The position numbers and the translations under genes were made by a program. DNA of 6,124 bases from Chloroflexota bacterium (GTDB taxonomy: Bacteria; Chloroflexota; Dehalococcoidia; Lucifugimonadales; Lucifugimonadaceae): NCBI GenBank assembly GCA_016210435.1, contig JACQUF010000107.1, positions 1-6,124 of the forward strand, read 5' to 3'. The notes below the pieces were generated by a model, which was given only the letters and a program-made list of their open reading frames with translations, was not told where the DNA came from and did not search any database. Below, piece after piece: positions 1 to 5,618 of the stretch; within the stretch, counting starts at the first letter, position 1; every line of letters starts with the position of its first letter.

Positions 1-1
1 C

Positions 2-112
2 CTCTGGGAAACGGTCGAGGAGATCATCGGCACGAGGGAGCCGCACGAAGCGCCGCTACCCTGGCCAGGCAGGCCTTCGATGGCGACGCCGCCCCCCGAG
101 TTCAGCCGTTGA
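2..112 (+). CDS. 3' end of an unidentified CDS
   Basis: The reading frame enters from the left edge and ends at TGA 110-112, giving 36 residues (beginning LWETVEEIIGTREP, later PLPWPGRP). The composition looks like genuine protein: a Trp/Glu/Ile-rich helix followed by a Pro-rich tail. The frame one base earlier is also open through this stretch, so the assignment rests on composition. I do not recognise the family. Its stop overlaps a TTG at 109-111 (TTGA), and the next gene probably begins at ATG 139, so the two may be transcribed together. Confidence 0.45.
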   Translation, partial: LWETVEEIIGTREPHEAPLPWPGRPSMATPPPEFSR

Positions 113-138
113 CGGGCATTGAGATGCTCGTTGACCCG

Positions 139-849
139 ATGAAGCAGCAGAACCCGACTCGCATGGCGACAGCTTCGATCTTCACGCTGCTGATCCTCGC
201 AGCATGCGCCTCTCCCGTCCCCGCCTCGTCTCCGACTGTGGACCCGGTTTCGCCGACGACCACTGCTGGATTGACCGCCGCGGTGTCGCCGAATCCCGCG
301 CCGACGCCGATAGTCGTTCCCAGTCCTACGCCACTCTTAACCTCTACGCCAACAACGACAGACCTCGTGGCCACCTACCCAGTCTCGTCCAACTGTCCAG
401 TCACGCTTCCGGTTCCACCGGACACCGTTCCGAAAGAGGCCGCCGAAGAGATCCTTGGCGGATCGAGTCACCCAGATCCCACGCAACTCTCGATGTACGG
501 CAACGACGCAATCTGGGTCGTAATACCTCGGGACGGGGTTATGAGGGGCGTACAGCGAGGCGACGGGATTTTCGACAAATTCCCGACGGTGCGACTTGTC
601 CACGACCAATTGACCGCGGAAGGGAGGCGACTCGATGGTCCGTCTCCGCCCCCACATTTTGGAATCCCGGATGGTTACGGCACGACCGGCTTTCAGGCAT
701 TTGGAGTGACATTCCCGACGTCGGGTTGCTGGGAGATCACACAGCGGTTGGACGACAAAGAACTCCGATTTGTGGTGCGAGTGGCTGGCCCGCAAGTATG
801 GATCCCGCTGGAGAAATTGCTGACGACGGGCGGAGACACAGACTCTTAG
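139..849 (+). CDS. Secreted lipoprotein with Pro/Thr-rich linker and GCWE-motif domain
   Basis: This gives a 236-residue protein. Residues 1-23 form a lipoprotein signal peptide: MKQQNPTR, a hydrophobic stretch, then the lipobox LAAC with Cys23 as the lipidation site. Residues 24-75 are a low-complexity Pro/Ser/Thr/Ala linker, as expected for a tethered surface protein. The folded part is about 80-225 and contains a WVVIP strand near 126-130 and a GF-x6-FPTSGCWE motif near 184-199. Only two cysteines remain in the mature domain, Cys86 and Cys197, so they could form a disulfide. I have seen similar GCWE-type domains in hypothetical lipoproteins of Chloroflexota and Firmicutes, with no known function. 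ATG 139 is preferred over TTG 109 or ATG 124 because those would add acidic residues before the signal peptide. No strong Shine-Dalgarno sequence is visible. Lipoprotein export is well supported; function is unknown. Confidence 0.85.
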   Translation: MKQQNPTRMATASIFTLLILAACASPVPASSPTVDPVSPTTTAGLTAAVSPNPAPTPIVVPSPTPLLTSTPTTTDLVATYPVSSNCPVTLPVPPDTVPKEAAEEILGGSSHPDPTQLSMYGNDAIWVVIPRDGVMRGVQRGDGIFDKFPTVRLVHDQLTAEGRRLDGPSPPPHFGIPDGYGTTGFQAFGVTFPTSGCWEITQRLDDKELRFVVRVAGPQVWIPLEKLLTTGGDTDS

Positions 850-903
850 CCTGGGCCGCCGGAAGCGGTTTGAATCGGAAACGATTAAATGGGGCGCTAC
901 GGA

Positions 904-932
904 TTGACATCGCGGGAGGTCTTGAAATACGT
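904..932 (+). promoter_or_regulatory. Candidate sigma70-type promoter for the BsuPI lipoprotein gene
   Basis: The 198-bp gap between the first two lipoprotein genes contains a perfect -35 hexamer TTGACA at 904-909. About 17 bp downstream lies a weak AT-rich -10 candidate at 926-932 (AATACGT). Transcription would start near 939, leaving a leader of about 110 nt before ATG 1048. A second -10-like TATAGC at 1010-1015 lacks a -35 partner. A small GC hairpin (CCGC 856-859 with GCGG 865-868, then TTT) follows the upstream stop and might be a weak terminator. Nothing else was seen in the gap. Confidence 0.35.
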
Positions 933-1047
933 CGGCATCCGTCCGAGTCCCGGACCCCGAGCCTCGTCGGGCTACGACCAATGGAACCTTCTGGCCGGCC
1001 GATGCGTCCTATAGCTGTAGAACGCCTTCTGCAGACTGACCCACCTG

Positions 1048-2142
1048 ATGAAGCACACCATGTTCGCAATCTTATTCGTCACGGCGGCCTTGCTGGCGGT
1101 CGCGTGCGCCTCCGGTAAACCTGGTCTTACGGAAACCCGGACGGGCTCGGGCCCGGCTCCGGCCGATGCCCCGACGGCTGAGGCAGCAGCTACGGCAACC
1201 ACAGAACCTGCGCCAAGCCCGAGCCCCTCGACGCCGCCCACCACGGGAGGGCCGATGTCGTCGGCAATGGCTATCCCGGCTATCAGCACCGCGATAGTCG
1301 ACGCGACGTTAGCCGCCTCTTCGTGCCGCGATCGAGGGTACGCAGGCCACTACGTCGACGGCGACATCGACGTGTACCTGCTGGTCGACCCTCCGGAGGA
1401 TCCGGCCGACGCCCGCAAAGCCCTTGGAGAGGCGCTGTGCGTGATCGTGATGGGACGTCAATGGACGCCGCCCCGAAGAGTCCGAATTGAAAAAGCGGAC
1501 TACTCAGGAGAGCAGCTTACCGAGTGGTATGGCCGCATGCGCGACCGGGTCTGGTCGGTTCGCGGCATTTCCTCGACCGGCCACGACGTTCGGGGCAACC
1601 GCATTCGGGTCTCGGTAGATACGTCGGCAGGCGGCGAGGCGATCCGGAGGCATTTGGTCGACCTGGCGATTCCCGTCGACGCGGTCATCGTCGATGTTCG
1701 GCCACCAGCACGAGTCGACGATCCGCCTGCGAGGCCCATGGCCGCGAACGGGCTAGTGCTGACCGTCCAGGCGCCGGAAGTGCTGCACCGCGGAGATCCG
1801 ACCAGATTCGCGGTTGTCCTGACGAATGAGGGGCCGAATCAACTGGAGGTAATGCGGAACGCCCATCACCCCGTCGATATCGTAGTGTTTGCGGCTGACG
1901 GGAGCGAGATATGGAAGCTCCTGAAGGGATTCATAACGCTCGCCGGAAAGATCGAGCGCCTGGGGCCCGGTGACGAGGTGCGATACGACGTGAGCTGGCC
2001 GCTCGAAGACAACGACGGCAACCCCGCACCGCCTGGCCGATATTTGGTGCGCGCATCCATGAACATGAGCCTGGAGGGCACTGGCCGTTACGAGCCGATA
2101 AATCTCGTCACGGAGTTGCAGGAGTTTGAGATACGCCAATGA
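1048..2142 (+). CDS. Lipoprotein with protease-propeptide-like segment and C-terminal BsuPI domain
   Basis: This gives a 364-residue protein. Residues 1-20 are a signal peptide ending in LLAVAC, with Cys20 the likely lipidation site; Ala at the -3 position is tolerated but less common. A Pro/Ala/Thr linker fills about 24-75. Residues 85-218 resemble propeptides of alpha-lytic/streptogrisin-type S1 proteases: YAGHYVDGDIDVYL at 98-111, ADYSGEQL at 150-157, RGISSTG at 172-178, then N184-RIRVSVD and a final strand IPVDAVIVDV. No protease domain follows. Instead, residues 235-337 match the BsuPI (intracellular proteinase inhibitor) Ig-like pattern: VVLTNEGPNQLEV, DIVVFAADGSEIWK, a Phe at 295, LGPGDEVRYDVSWPL, DGNPAPPGRYLVRA. 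BsuPI is named after a Bacillus subtilis protease inhibitor, but most lipoproteins with this fold are uncharacterised. The BsuPI call is firm; the propeptide call is moderate. ATG 1048 directly precedes the signal peptide and has no clear Shine-Dalgarno sequence. The gene ends 42 bp before the next lipoprotein gene. Confidence 0.88.
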   Translation: MKHTMFAILFVTAALLAVACASGKPGLTETRTGSGPAPADAPTAEAAATATTEPAPSPSPSTPPTTGGPMSSAMAIPAISTAIVDATLAASSCRDRGYAGHYVDGDIDVYLLVDPPEDPADARKALGEALCVIVMGRQWTPPRRVRIEKADYSGEQLTEWYGRMRDRVWSVRGISSTGHDVRGNRIRVSVDTSAGGEAIRRHLVDLAIPVDAVIVDVRPPARVDDPPARPMAANGLVLTVQAPEVLHRGDPTRFAVVLTNEGPNQLEVMRNAHHPVDIVVFAADGSEIWKLLKGFITLAGKIERLGPGDEVRYDVSWPLEDNDGNPAPPGRYLVRASMNMSLEGTGRYEPINLVTELQEFEIRQ

Positions 2143-2184
2143 GGGGCTGCATGGAATTCCGTAGCGGGTGACCCGGAGTTCCCG

Positions 2185-3405
2185 ATGCTAGTCACACGGC
2201 TCACGCTATTCTCCTCTCTGCTGGCAATGCTGGCACTGGCCGGATGCGGCGGTCCCGCGGGGACCGGTGGCGACACTAAAGAATCTTCGCCAGATGACGC
2301 GGACGCCGAGACGCCTGCCGCGCGGGCGCCTTCAAGGCCGGACGATGCCTCCATGGACATCGTGTTCGAGATGCGAGACCGGTACCGCGCCGGTGCACCG
2401 ATCGAGATCCGGATCCGCAACCGATCGAACTCGACGACCTACTACTACCAGGACTGGGCCTCCTGCTTCAATCTCAAGTTCTTCGACGGCTCGACGGACC
2501 GACGGCCATACCCGCGAGAAGACCCGGGTCGCGAACCGTTGTACTTGCTCCCCGGCCAGTTCATCGTCCCGGAGGGTACCCACTGCGATCTGATTTCAGA
2601 GCAGGACCTGCGGCCAGGCGAAGACACCCTCCTCTTTGTCTGGGGCCAGGAGATGTGCACGAAGGACATCTGGGGATGCCTTGAACGCGTCCGGGTAACC
2701 CCGGGCAAGTACCGGATCGTGGGTCAGTTCGCTCTGGTTCCCGGGATGAGCCACAACCTCGAAATTGACAGTAGACCTGAGCAGATCGCCAGGGCCGAGT
2801 GGAAATTCGTGATCGAACCTCAACCGGACTGGTTCGCGGTCCGGGCCGCAAGTGAGATACCTGTCGCCGACCCGCTGGCTGTCGACACTTCCGATTTCAG
2901 CATGCCTTGGTTCGACTCCGCGTACTCTGACCAGATCAGCTATCAGGTCCGAGTTCCTCCCAATTGGGCCATCACGGAGCCCGAGTGGCGGCAGCTCGTC
3001 ATTACCGAGCCGTATCGGCCGGCAGAGCCGATCGAGGTCGTCATAGCGGAGCGAGGACTATTGGCTCCTGACGACGCGGGCTTTGCGGACGGAACCGCTT
3101 ACGCGTTCAACTCTCGGATCACCGAGCTTAAGAGGGAGTTCCCGGATCTCGAGATATTCGAGGTCGTCACGCTGCCGGCCGGCGACGGTGAGGCGGTCCT
3201 GGTCCGGTCCCGCTATACGGCTGACAGTGGCGCCGGTGACCGGATCGATTGGATTCTCGGCGGAGGGCTCCTGGATACCGTCGCGTACGTCGCGTTCGAT
3301 CAGGAACGATCCGTGAGCTTCGCGGATGAACGCAGGCGGTTGGCCGAGGCCATCCTCAGGTCGATCCGAATCGATGTGAAACAAGCGCCGGCATCGACTC
3401 CATGA
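2185..3405 (+). CDS. Two-domain lipoprotein: cysteine-containing beta domain plus PsbP/LpqN-like domain
   Basis: This gives a 406-residue protein. Residues 1-21 form a signal peptide with a canonical lipobox LAGC (Cys21), followed by an acidic/Ala-Pro linker to about 55. Residues 57-212 look like an Ig-like beta sandwich related in layout to BsuPI: IEIRIRNRSN near 73-82, a YYYQDW patch at 86-91, LRPGEDTLLF, and TPGKYRIVGQFAL near 172-184. It holds four cysteines (94, 134, 158, 165), which suggests two disulfides in an exported protein. Residues 238-398 resemble the Mog1p/PsbP superfamily (PsbP, DUF1795, LpqN): YQVRVPPNW at 253-261, then alternating strands, and a closing helix plus strand, AEAILRSIRID. 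Such domains in lipoproteins are usually non-enzymatic and often have unknown ligands. The start is supported by GGAG at 2174-2177, seven bases before ATG. It is probably co-transcribed with the BsuPI lipoprotein gene 42 bp upstream. The fold assignments are from pattern only. Confidence 0.87.
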   Translation: MLVTRLTLFSSLLAMLALAGCGGPAGTGGDTKESSPDDADAETPAARAPSRPDDASMDIVFEMRDRYRAGAPIEIRIRNRSNSTTYYYQDWASCFNLKFFDGSTDRRPYPREDPGREPLYLLPGQFIVPEGTHCDLISEQDLRPGEDTLLFVWGQEMCTKDIWGCLERVRVTPGKYRIVGQFALVPGMSHNLEIDSRPEQIARAEWKFVIEPQPDWFAVRAASEIPVADPLAVDTSDFSMPWFDSAYSDQISYQVRVPPNWAITEPEWRQLVITEPYRPAEPIEVVIAERGLLAPDDAGFADGTAYAFNSRITELKREFPDLEIFEVVTLPAGDGEAVLVRSRYTADSGAGDRIDWILGGGLLDTVAYVAFDQERSVSFADERRRLAEAILRSIRIDVKQAPASTP

Positions 3406-3672
3406 CGCCAGGTCCCAAGGCGGGTCATACGCCGCCAATTCCCAACTCCGACGACTATCGACCAACCTCGATCTTTGTCGTCGCAGAAGGGGTCGAGCGA
3501 TTTCCGAGGGGTTTGCCGAGCGAATATCTCGCGCATACTCTGGGCAATGACTCGCGAGCGGCTGGAGCTCGCGTGAAGGGGCGCCGCCTTGGTGCGCGCT
3601 GGCGGGATCCGAATCTCCGTCCTTGCGGCATATCCAATTGGCTTGGTCCCCAAGCAAAACGGGAGACCCTTG
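3406..3672. other. Non-coding stretch with two inverted repeats
   Basis: No convincing gene is seen here. A + strand frame beginning at 3402 is open but has Arg/Gly/Pro-rich composition with no recognisable pattern. Two clean inverted repeats are present. CGCGAGC (3553-3559) pairs with GCTCGCG (3567-3573) across a 7-nt loop. GCTTGG (3641-3646) pairs with CCAAGC (3650-3655) across a 3-nt loop. The second ends six bases before the GGGAG ribosome binding site of the Crp/Fnr stub, so it could have been an operator or a leader hairpin. Confidence 0.4.
3419..3436 (+). terminator. Weak hairpin after the lipoprotein genes
   Basis: GGCGG (3419-3423) pairs with CCGCC (3432-3436) across an 8-nt loop, 14 nt after the stop of the third lipoprotein gene. 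The stem is short and only AATT follows, not a T run, so this is at best a weak transcription stop. Confidence 0.22.
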
Positions 3673-3903
3673 GTGGACATTCAGTCGTTACTCGCAAGTA
3701 CGCCGCTCTTCCGAGACGTAAGCCCGCAGGGATTGGCGGCTATCGCCGGGGTAATGGTCCAGCGGTCGTTAGTACGTCTGGCGTTGCATGCCGCAGCGCC
3801 CGGCGCCCAATCGTCGGCCGCGCCTGGCCGAGCGAGCTTCGAGGGAACAGCCCTCTCGGTCGCACTGCACACTCAGGCGCGGACGGTGTCTGCGAATCGC
3901 TGA
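3673..3903 (+). pseudogene. 5' stub of a Crp/Fnr-type (cyclic-nucleotide-binding) regulator
   Basis: The start is GTG 3673, with GGGAG at 3661-3665 seven bases upstream. The first 35 residues (MDIQSLLASTPLFRDVSP followed by GLAAIAGVMVQRSLVR, to 3777) match the opening helix and first strand of the cNMP-binding domain of Crp/Fnr regulators: L-x4-PLF, L-x2-IA, then a basic strand. The expected next element, a KGE-x-IF-x-EGD turn and the rest of the beta roll, is missing. The frame continues to TGA 3901-3903 as Ala/Ser-rich sequence unlike the family. Neither other forward frame nor the reverse strand restores homology, so this looks like a deletion or rearrangement rather than a single frameshift. 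No HTH domain is present. The intact family has about 220-240 residues; here 76 would be made, and only 35 are family-like. Confidence 0.62.
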
Positions 3904-4088
3904 CCGGGTCCGCCCTGCCGCCCACCTCTTTTGCGGAGGGGCAGTGACCTCTTCTTCAACCCCAACCATGTTCATCCAGCAAATCCTTCCAGCGACGGCT
4001 TATACCGATGTCCGATGAAAAACATGCGCAGGCGTTTCCGGGGTTTGAAGAACGCCTACCGCGGCGTTCCATATTGTCCAGACTCCTA
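3904..4088. other. Intergenic stretch with possible decayed coding sequence
   Basis: No intact gene was found. One forward frame (3943 to about 4035) reads FFNPNHVHP then SSDGLY and Met-rich residues, reminiscent of the C-terminal Asp/His block of SGNH/GDSL hydrolases. On the minus strand a frame ending at 3956 closes with RWKDLLDEHGWG. Both look protein-like and they cannot both be genes. Both are too short to classify. The right end contains the hairpin described separately. Confidence 0.25.
4050..4069 (-). terminator. Hairpin downstream of the DUF11 gene
   Basis: GAACGCC (4050-4056) and GGCGTTC (4063-4069) form a perfect 7-bp stem with a 6-nt loop, starting 19 bases after the stop of the minus-strand DUF11 gene. 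On the minus strand it is followed by TTC rather than a long T run. A third partial copy (GGCGTTT, 4031-4037) and a T5 run on the minus strand (4018-4022) lie further downstream. This is plausible as a terminator, but not canonical. Confidence 0.4.
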
Positions 4089-4949
4089 TCACCCACTCGT
4101 ATCCGTCTGGATGCACTGCCCGTCGTTATCCGGGTTCCGGTCCTCGGGGTGCTGTACCCGGACACAGTTGTCGCCCGGCGGTATGGCCGCAATAAACGCC
4201 GTGTCCACCCTCAGGTGCAGGACCGCCGTGTCGCCGGGACCCAGCGGTTGGGGGTAGGTGCAGGTGACTTCCTGAGGAGGTCCACCGGAGGTCACGTTGC
4301 ACGTCCAGGGCAAGTTGTTGCCCGCGAACGTTACCCCCACGGGTAAGGTATCCACCACGGTGATGGGTGGATTCGCAGGGCCGGGGCCCACGTTCTGCAC
4401 CTCGATAATGTAGGCGCCTTGCCCTGGCGCATCACGCGTGAAGGGTCCCTCCTGCTGCTTGTGGACCGTGAGGTCCGGAGGCGGGGGCCGCTGTACGTGA
4501 CAGTCTCCGCCAGAAAGATCTGTGTGCTTGAAGCACTGGACCACGAACGTCTCTACCTTGGAGGAGACGGTGGTCGGAGGACCTTCGCCGGCCCTGATTT
4601 GGCTGGCGCAGGCGGAGATGACCTTGATGATCTCCATCTCACGCAGTACCTCGCGCTCCTCAATGATGTTCCCTTCTCGATCTCTGATCTCCAGAACACT
4701 CTTTACCGGTCCCTCCATCTCCTTCTGGGTGGTGACGAAGCACTCGCCCGGAGCTACCACGCCAGATTCCGTAGCGATAACCGGCCGAAGCGCAGGATCG
4801 CTCGGGGCTTGAGGTCCGGTGGCCGGGCCTTTGTCAGGCTGCTGGGCAGCGGCCGGAGTCACAAACGCCGCGTAGACCAGAAGCGAAGCTATGGCCAGAG
4901 CGAGAGCTACCACGAGCGCTGCGATACGGGGCCTTTTGACGATTTCCAT
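4089..4949 (-). CDS. Secreted DUF11-domain protein
   Basis: This gives a 286-residue protein. The start at ATG 4947-4949 is chosen over a longer frame starting near 5009 because AAGGAGG lies five bases upstream and because a classical signal peptide starts there. The signal peptide has MEIVKRPR, a hydrophobic core of about 20 residues, and TPAAA/QQP as the likely signal peptidase I site after Ala35. Residues 36-58 form a Pro/Gly-rich linker. Residues 60-155 form an unrecognised region with Cys70, 114, 139 and 150 and a charged segment near 86-110 (EIRDREGN, EEREVLREME). Residues 159-282 match DUF11 (PF01345): DLTVHK, then YIIEVQNVGPGPA, VVDTLPVGVTF, WTCN, VTCTYPQPLGPGDTA, and a closing NCVRV with NPDND. 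DUF11 modules are Ig-like repeats of surface and secreted proteins, usually with several copies and a cell-wall anchor. Here there is one copy and no anchor. Eight cysteines in the mature part suggest disulfides. No enzymatic role is indicated. Confidence 0.9.
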   Translation of the reverse strand: MEIVKRPRIAALVVALALAIASLLVYAAFVTPAAAQQPDKGPATGPQAPSDPALRPVIATESGVVAPGECFVTTQKEMEGPVKSVLEIRDREGNIIEEREVLREMEIIKVISACASQIRAGEGPPTTVSSKVETFVVQCFKHTDLSGGDCHVQRPPPPDLTVHKQQEGPFTRDAPGQGAYIIEVQNVGPGPANPPITVVDTLPVGVTFAGNNLPWTCNVTSGGPPQEVTCTYPQPLGPGDTAVLHLRVDTAFIAAIPPGDNCVRVQHPEDRNPDNDGQCIQTDTSG

Positions 4950-4954
4950 GACTG

Positions 4955-4961
4955 CCTCCTT
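4955..4961 (-). promoter_or_regulatory. Strong ribosome binding site that fixes the DUF11 gene start
   Basis: AAGGAGG on the minus strand, five bases before ATG 4947-4949. It is the best Shine-Dalgarno match in the window and rules against the upstream in-frame ATG, which would add 20 charged residues before the signal peptide. Confidence 0.85.
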
Positions 4962-5065
4962 CTCTGCTTCCTGTTCGCCGTGTCGGAAACCCCTGGCACG
5001 TTTGCGCACTGAGCTTTCCTGCCGGAGCCGAGCAATACACGCTCAACTTCACATCGGGCATGGGT

Positions 5066-5093
5066 CTAATAAATGCCGAATTGCCGAATTGAA
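5066..5093 (-). promoter_or_regulatory. Candidate promoter of the DUF11 gene with a tandem 8-bp repeat in its spacer
   Basis: On the minus strand TTCAAT (5088-5093) and TATTAG (5066-5071) are 16 bp apart and match sigma70 hexamers moderately. The spacer holds two back-to-back copies of TGCCGAAT (written on +, 5074-5081 and 5082-5089). Transcription would start near 5059, with a leader of about 110 nt. The hexamers are weak, so this is tentative. Confidence 0.28.
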
Positions 5094-5112
5094 TACCCGT
5101 ACAAACCCCGGA

Positions 5113-5130
5113 TGCACTTGTTCTGCACTT
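5113..5130. repeat. Two direct repeats TGCACTT, 11-bp period, upstream of the DUF11 promoter
   Basis: TGCACTT occurs at 5113-5119 and 5124-5130, about one helical turn apart, 20 bp upstream of the proposed -35 box. It is followed by the 8-bp palindrome TGCCGGCA at 5133-5140. The spacing suits a regulator binding site, but the repeats are short and could be chance. Confidence 0.3.
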
Positions 5131-5550
5131 TTTGCCGGCATGTCTGTCCTTCTAATCCGGCATCCCGCCGTCGCCGCATCCGCTTATCGGCAAGACGGTC
5201 GAGAGAAATACTCGTCGATTGCGTACCGGTCGCCAGGGTGCTCGCATGCCTCTGTGATCTTCCGCCGGCGTAGCGGCCACTGGCGAAGGAGGACGGTTTA
5301 GGTGCTGCGGTGGTCGCCGCTGGTGCCGGTGGTGTAGATGGCCTTGCGACGACCCCGGACGACCGAAGGGGTAAAGTTCTAGTGGCGGCCTCAAGATACG
5401 AGCGGCCGTCACCTTTACTCGGGTCCAGCCTGAGGACCGCCTCGGCACGGACGCGTGCGACTTCCCACTTGCCGTCCGCCAGAGCCGCCTCAGCATCGTC
5501 CAGCAGCCGGTCAATCTGCCGCTGTGCCCGCTCACTCGGCATGATGGCGG

Positions 5551-5579
5551 ATCATAACGGAAGGTCACAAAGGTAACCA
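5551..5579 (-). promoter_or_regulatory. Candidate promoter giving a nearly leaderless transcript of the kinase stub
   Basis: On the minus strand, TATGAT (5551-5556) is a good -10 box and TGGTTA (5574-5579) a poor -35 box at 17-bp spacing. The start would fall near 5544, two bases before the ATG at 5542. No Shine-Dalgarno sequence precedes that ATG, which is consistent with leaderless translation. Confidence 0.35.
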
Positions 5580-5618
5580 GCCCCCGCGGCGGAGTCCGGC
5601 GCTGAGACGGCCGGCGCG

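Larger units (their letters stand above)
5066..5542 (-). pseudogene. 5' stub of a Ser/Thr-kinase-type signalling protein
   Basis: ATG 5540-5542 opens a 158-residue frame, of which only about 1-91 (5270-5542) look authentic. Residues 1-55 are a helical, TPR-like N-terminus (MPSERAQRQIDRLL, then DGKWEVARVRAEAVLRLDP). Residues 60-83 form a Pro/Ala/Thr linker, followed by PSSFASGRY (83-91). From memory, this order (MPSER-x-QRQIDRLL, helical pair, linker, P-x-SF-x-GRY) introduces large kinase or kinase/AAA-ATPase proteins of Chloroflexota, in which GRY is followed at once by a Gly-rich loop and a VYLA strand. Here the next residues are AGGRSQRHAS, with no Gly-rich loop, catalytic Lys or HRD motif, and the rest is Arg-rich. 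The other two frames do not recover the kinase. The remaining sequence overlaps the proposed DUF11 promoter. The breakpoint near 5270 suggests deletion or rearrangement. A short independent TPR-like protein is possible but less likely. Confidence 0.6.

Noticed and set aside
337..981. Minus-strand open frame of 214 codons
   Set aside because: Antisense to the first lipoprotein gene, basic low-information composition, no recognisable start context.
204..1118. Long + strand open frame (304 codons) across the first lipoprotein gene
   Set aside because: Arg/Ser/His-rich, no domain pattern, and overlaps a gene with a clear signal peptide and lipobox in another frame; a GC-driven shadow.
3601..3625. 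T-arm-like string (GGGATCCGAATCTCC) suggesting a tRNA
   Set aside because: The stem has a wobble and a mismatch, and no acceptor, D-arm or anticodon arm can be formed around it on either strand.
3058..3657. Minus-strand open frame of 199 codons
   Set aside because: Mostly antisense to the PsbP/LpqN-like domain, with shadow-type composition.
3402..3947. + strand frame starting in an ATGA overlap with the third lipoprotein gene
   Set aside because: The overlap is tempting, but the product is Arg/Gly/Pro-rich without pattern and would run over the Crp/Fnr stub, which has its own ribosome binding site and family-like sequence.
4419..5012. + strand open frame of 197 codons opposite the DUF11 gene
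   Set aside because: Antisense to a gene with a strong ribosome binding site, signal peptide and known domain.
4834..5061. Minus-strand 75-codon frame overlapping the DUF11 gene start
   Set aside because: Arg/Ser/Gly-rich, out of frame with the gene, no ribosome binding site; not convincing as a leader peptide.
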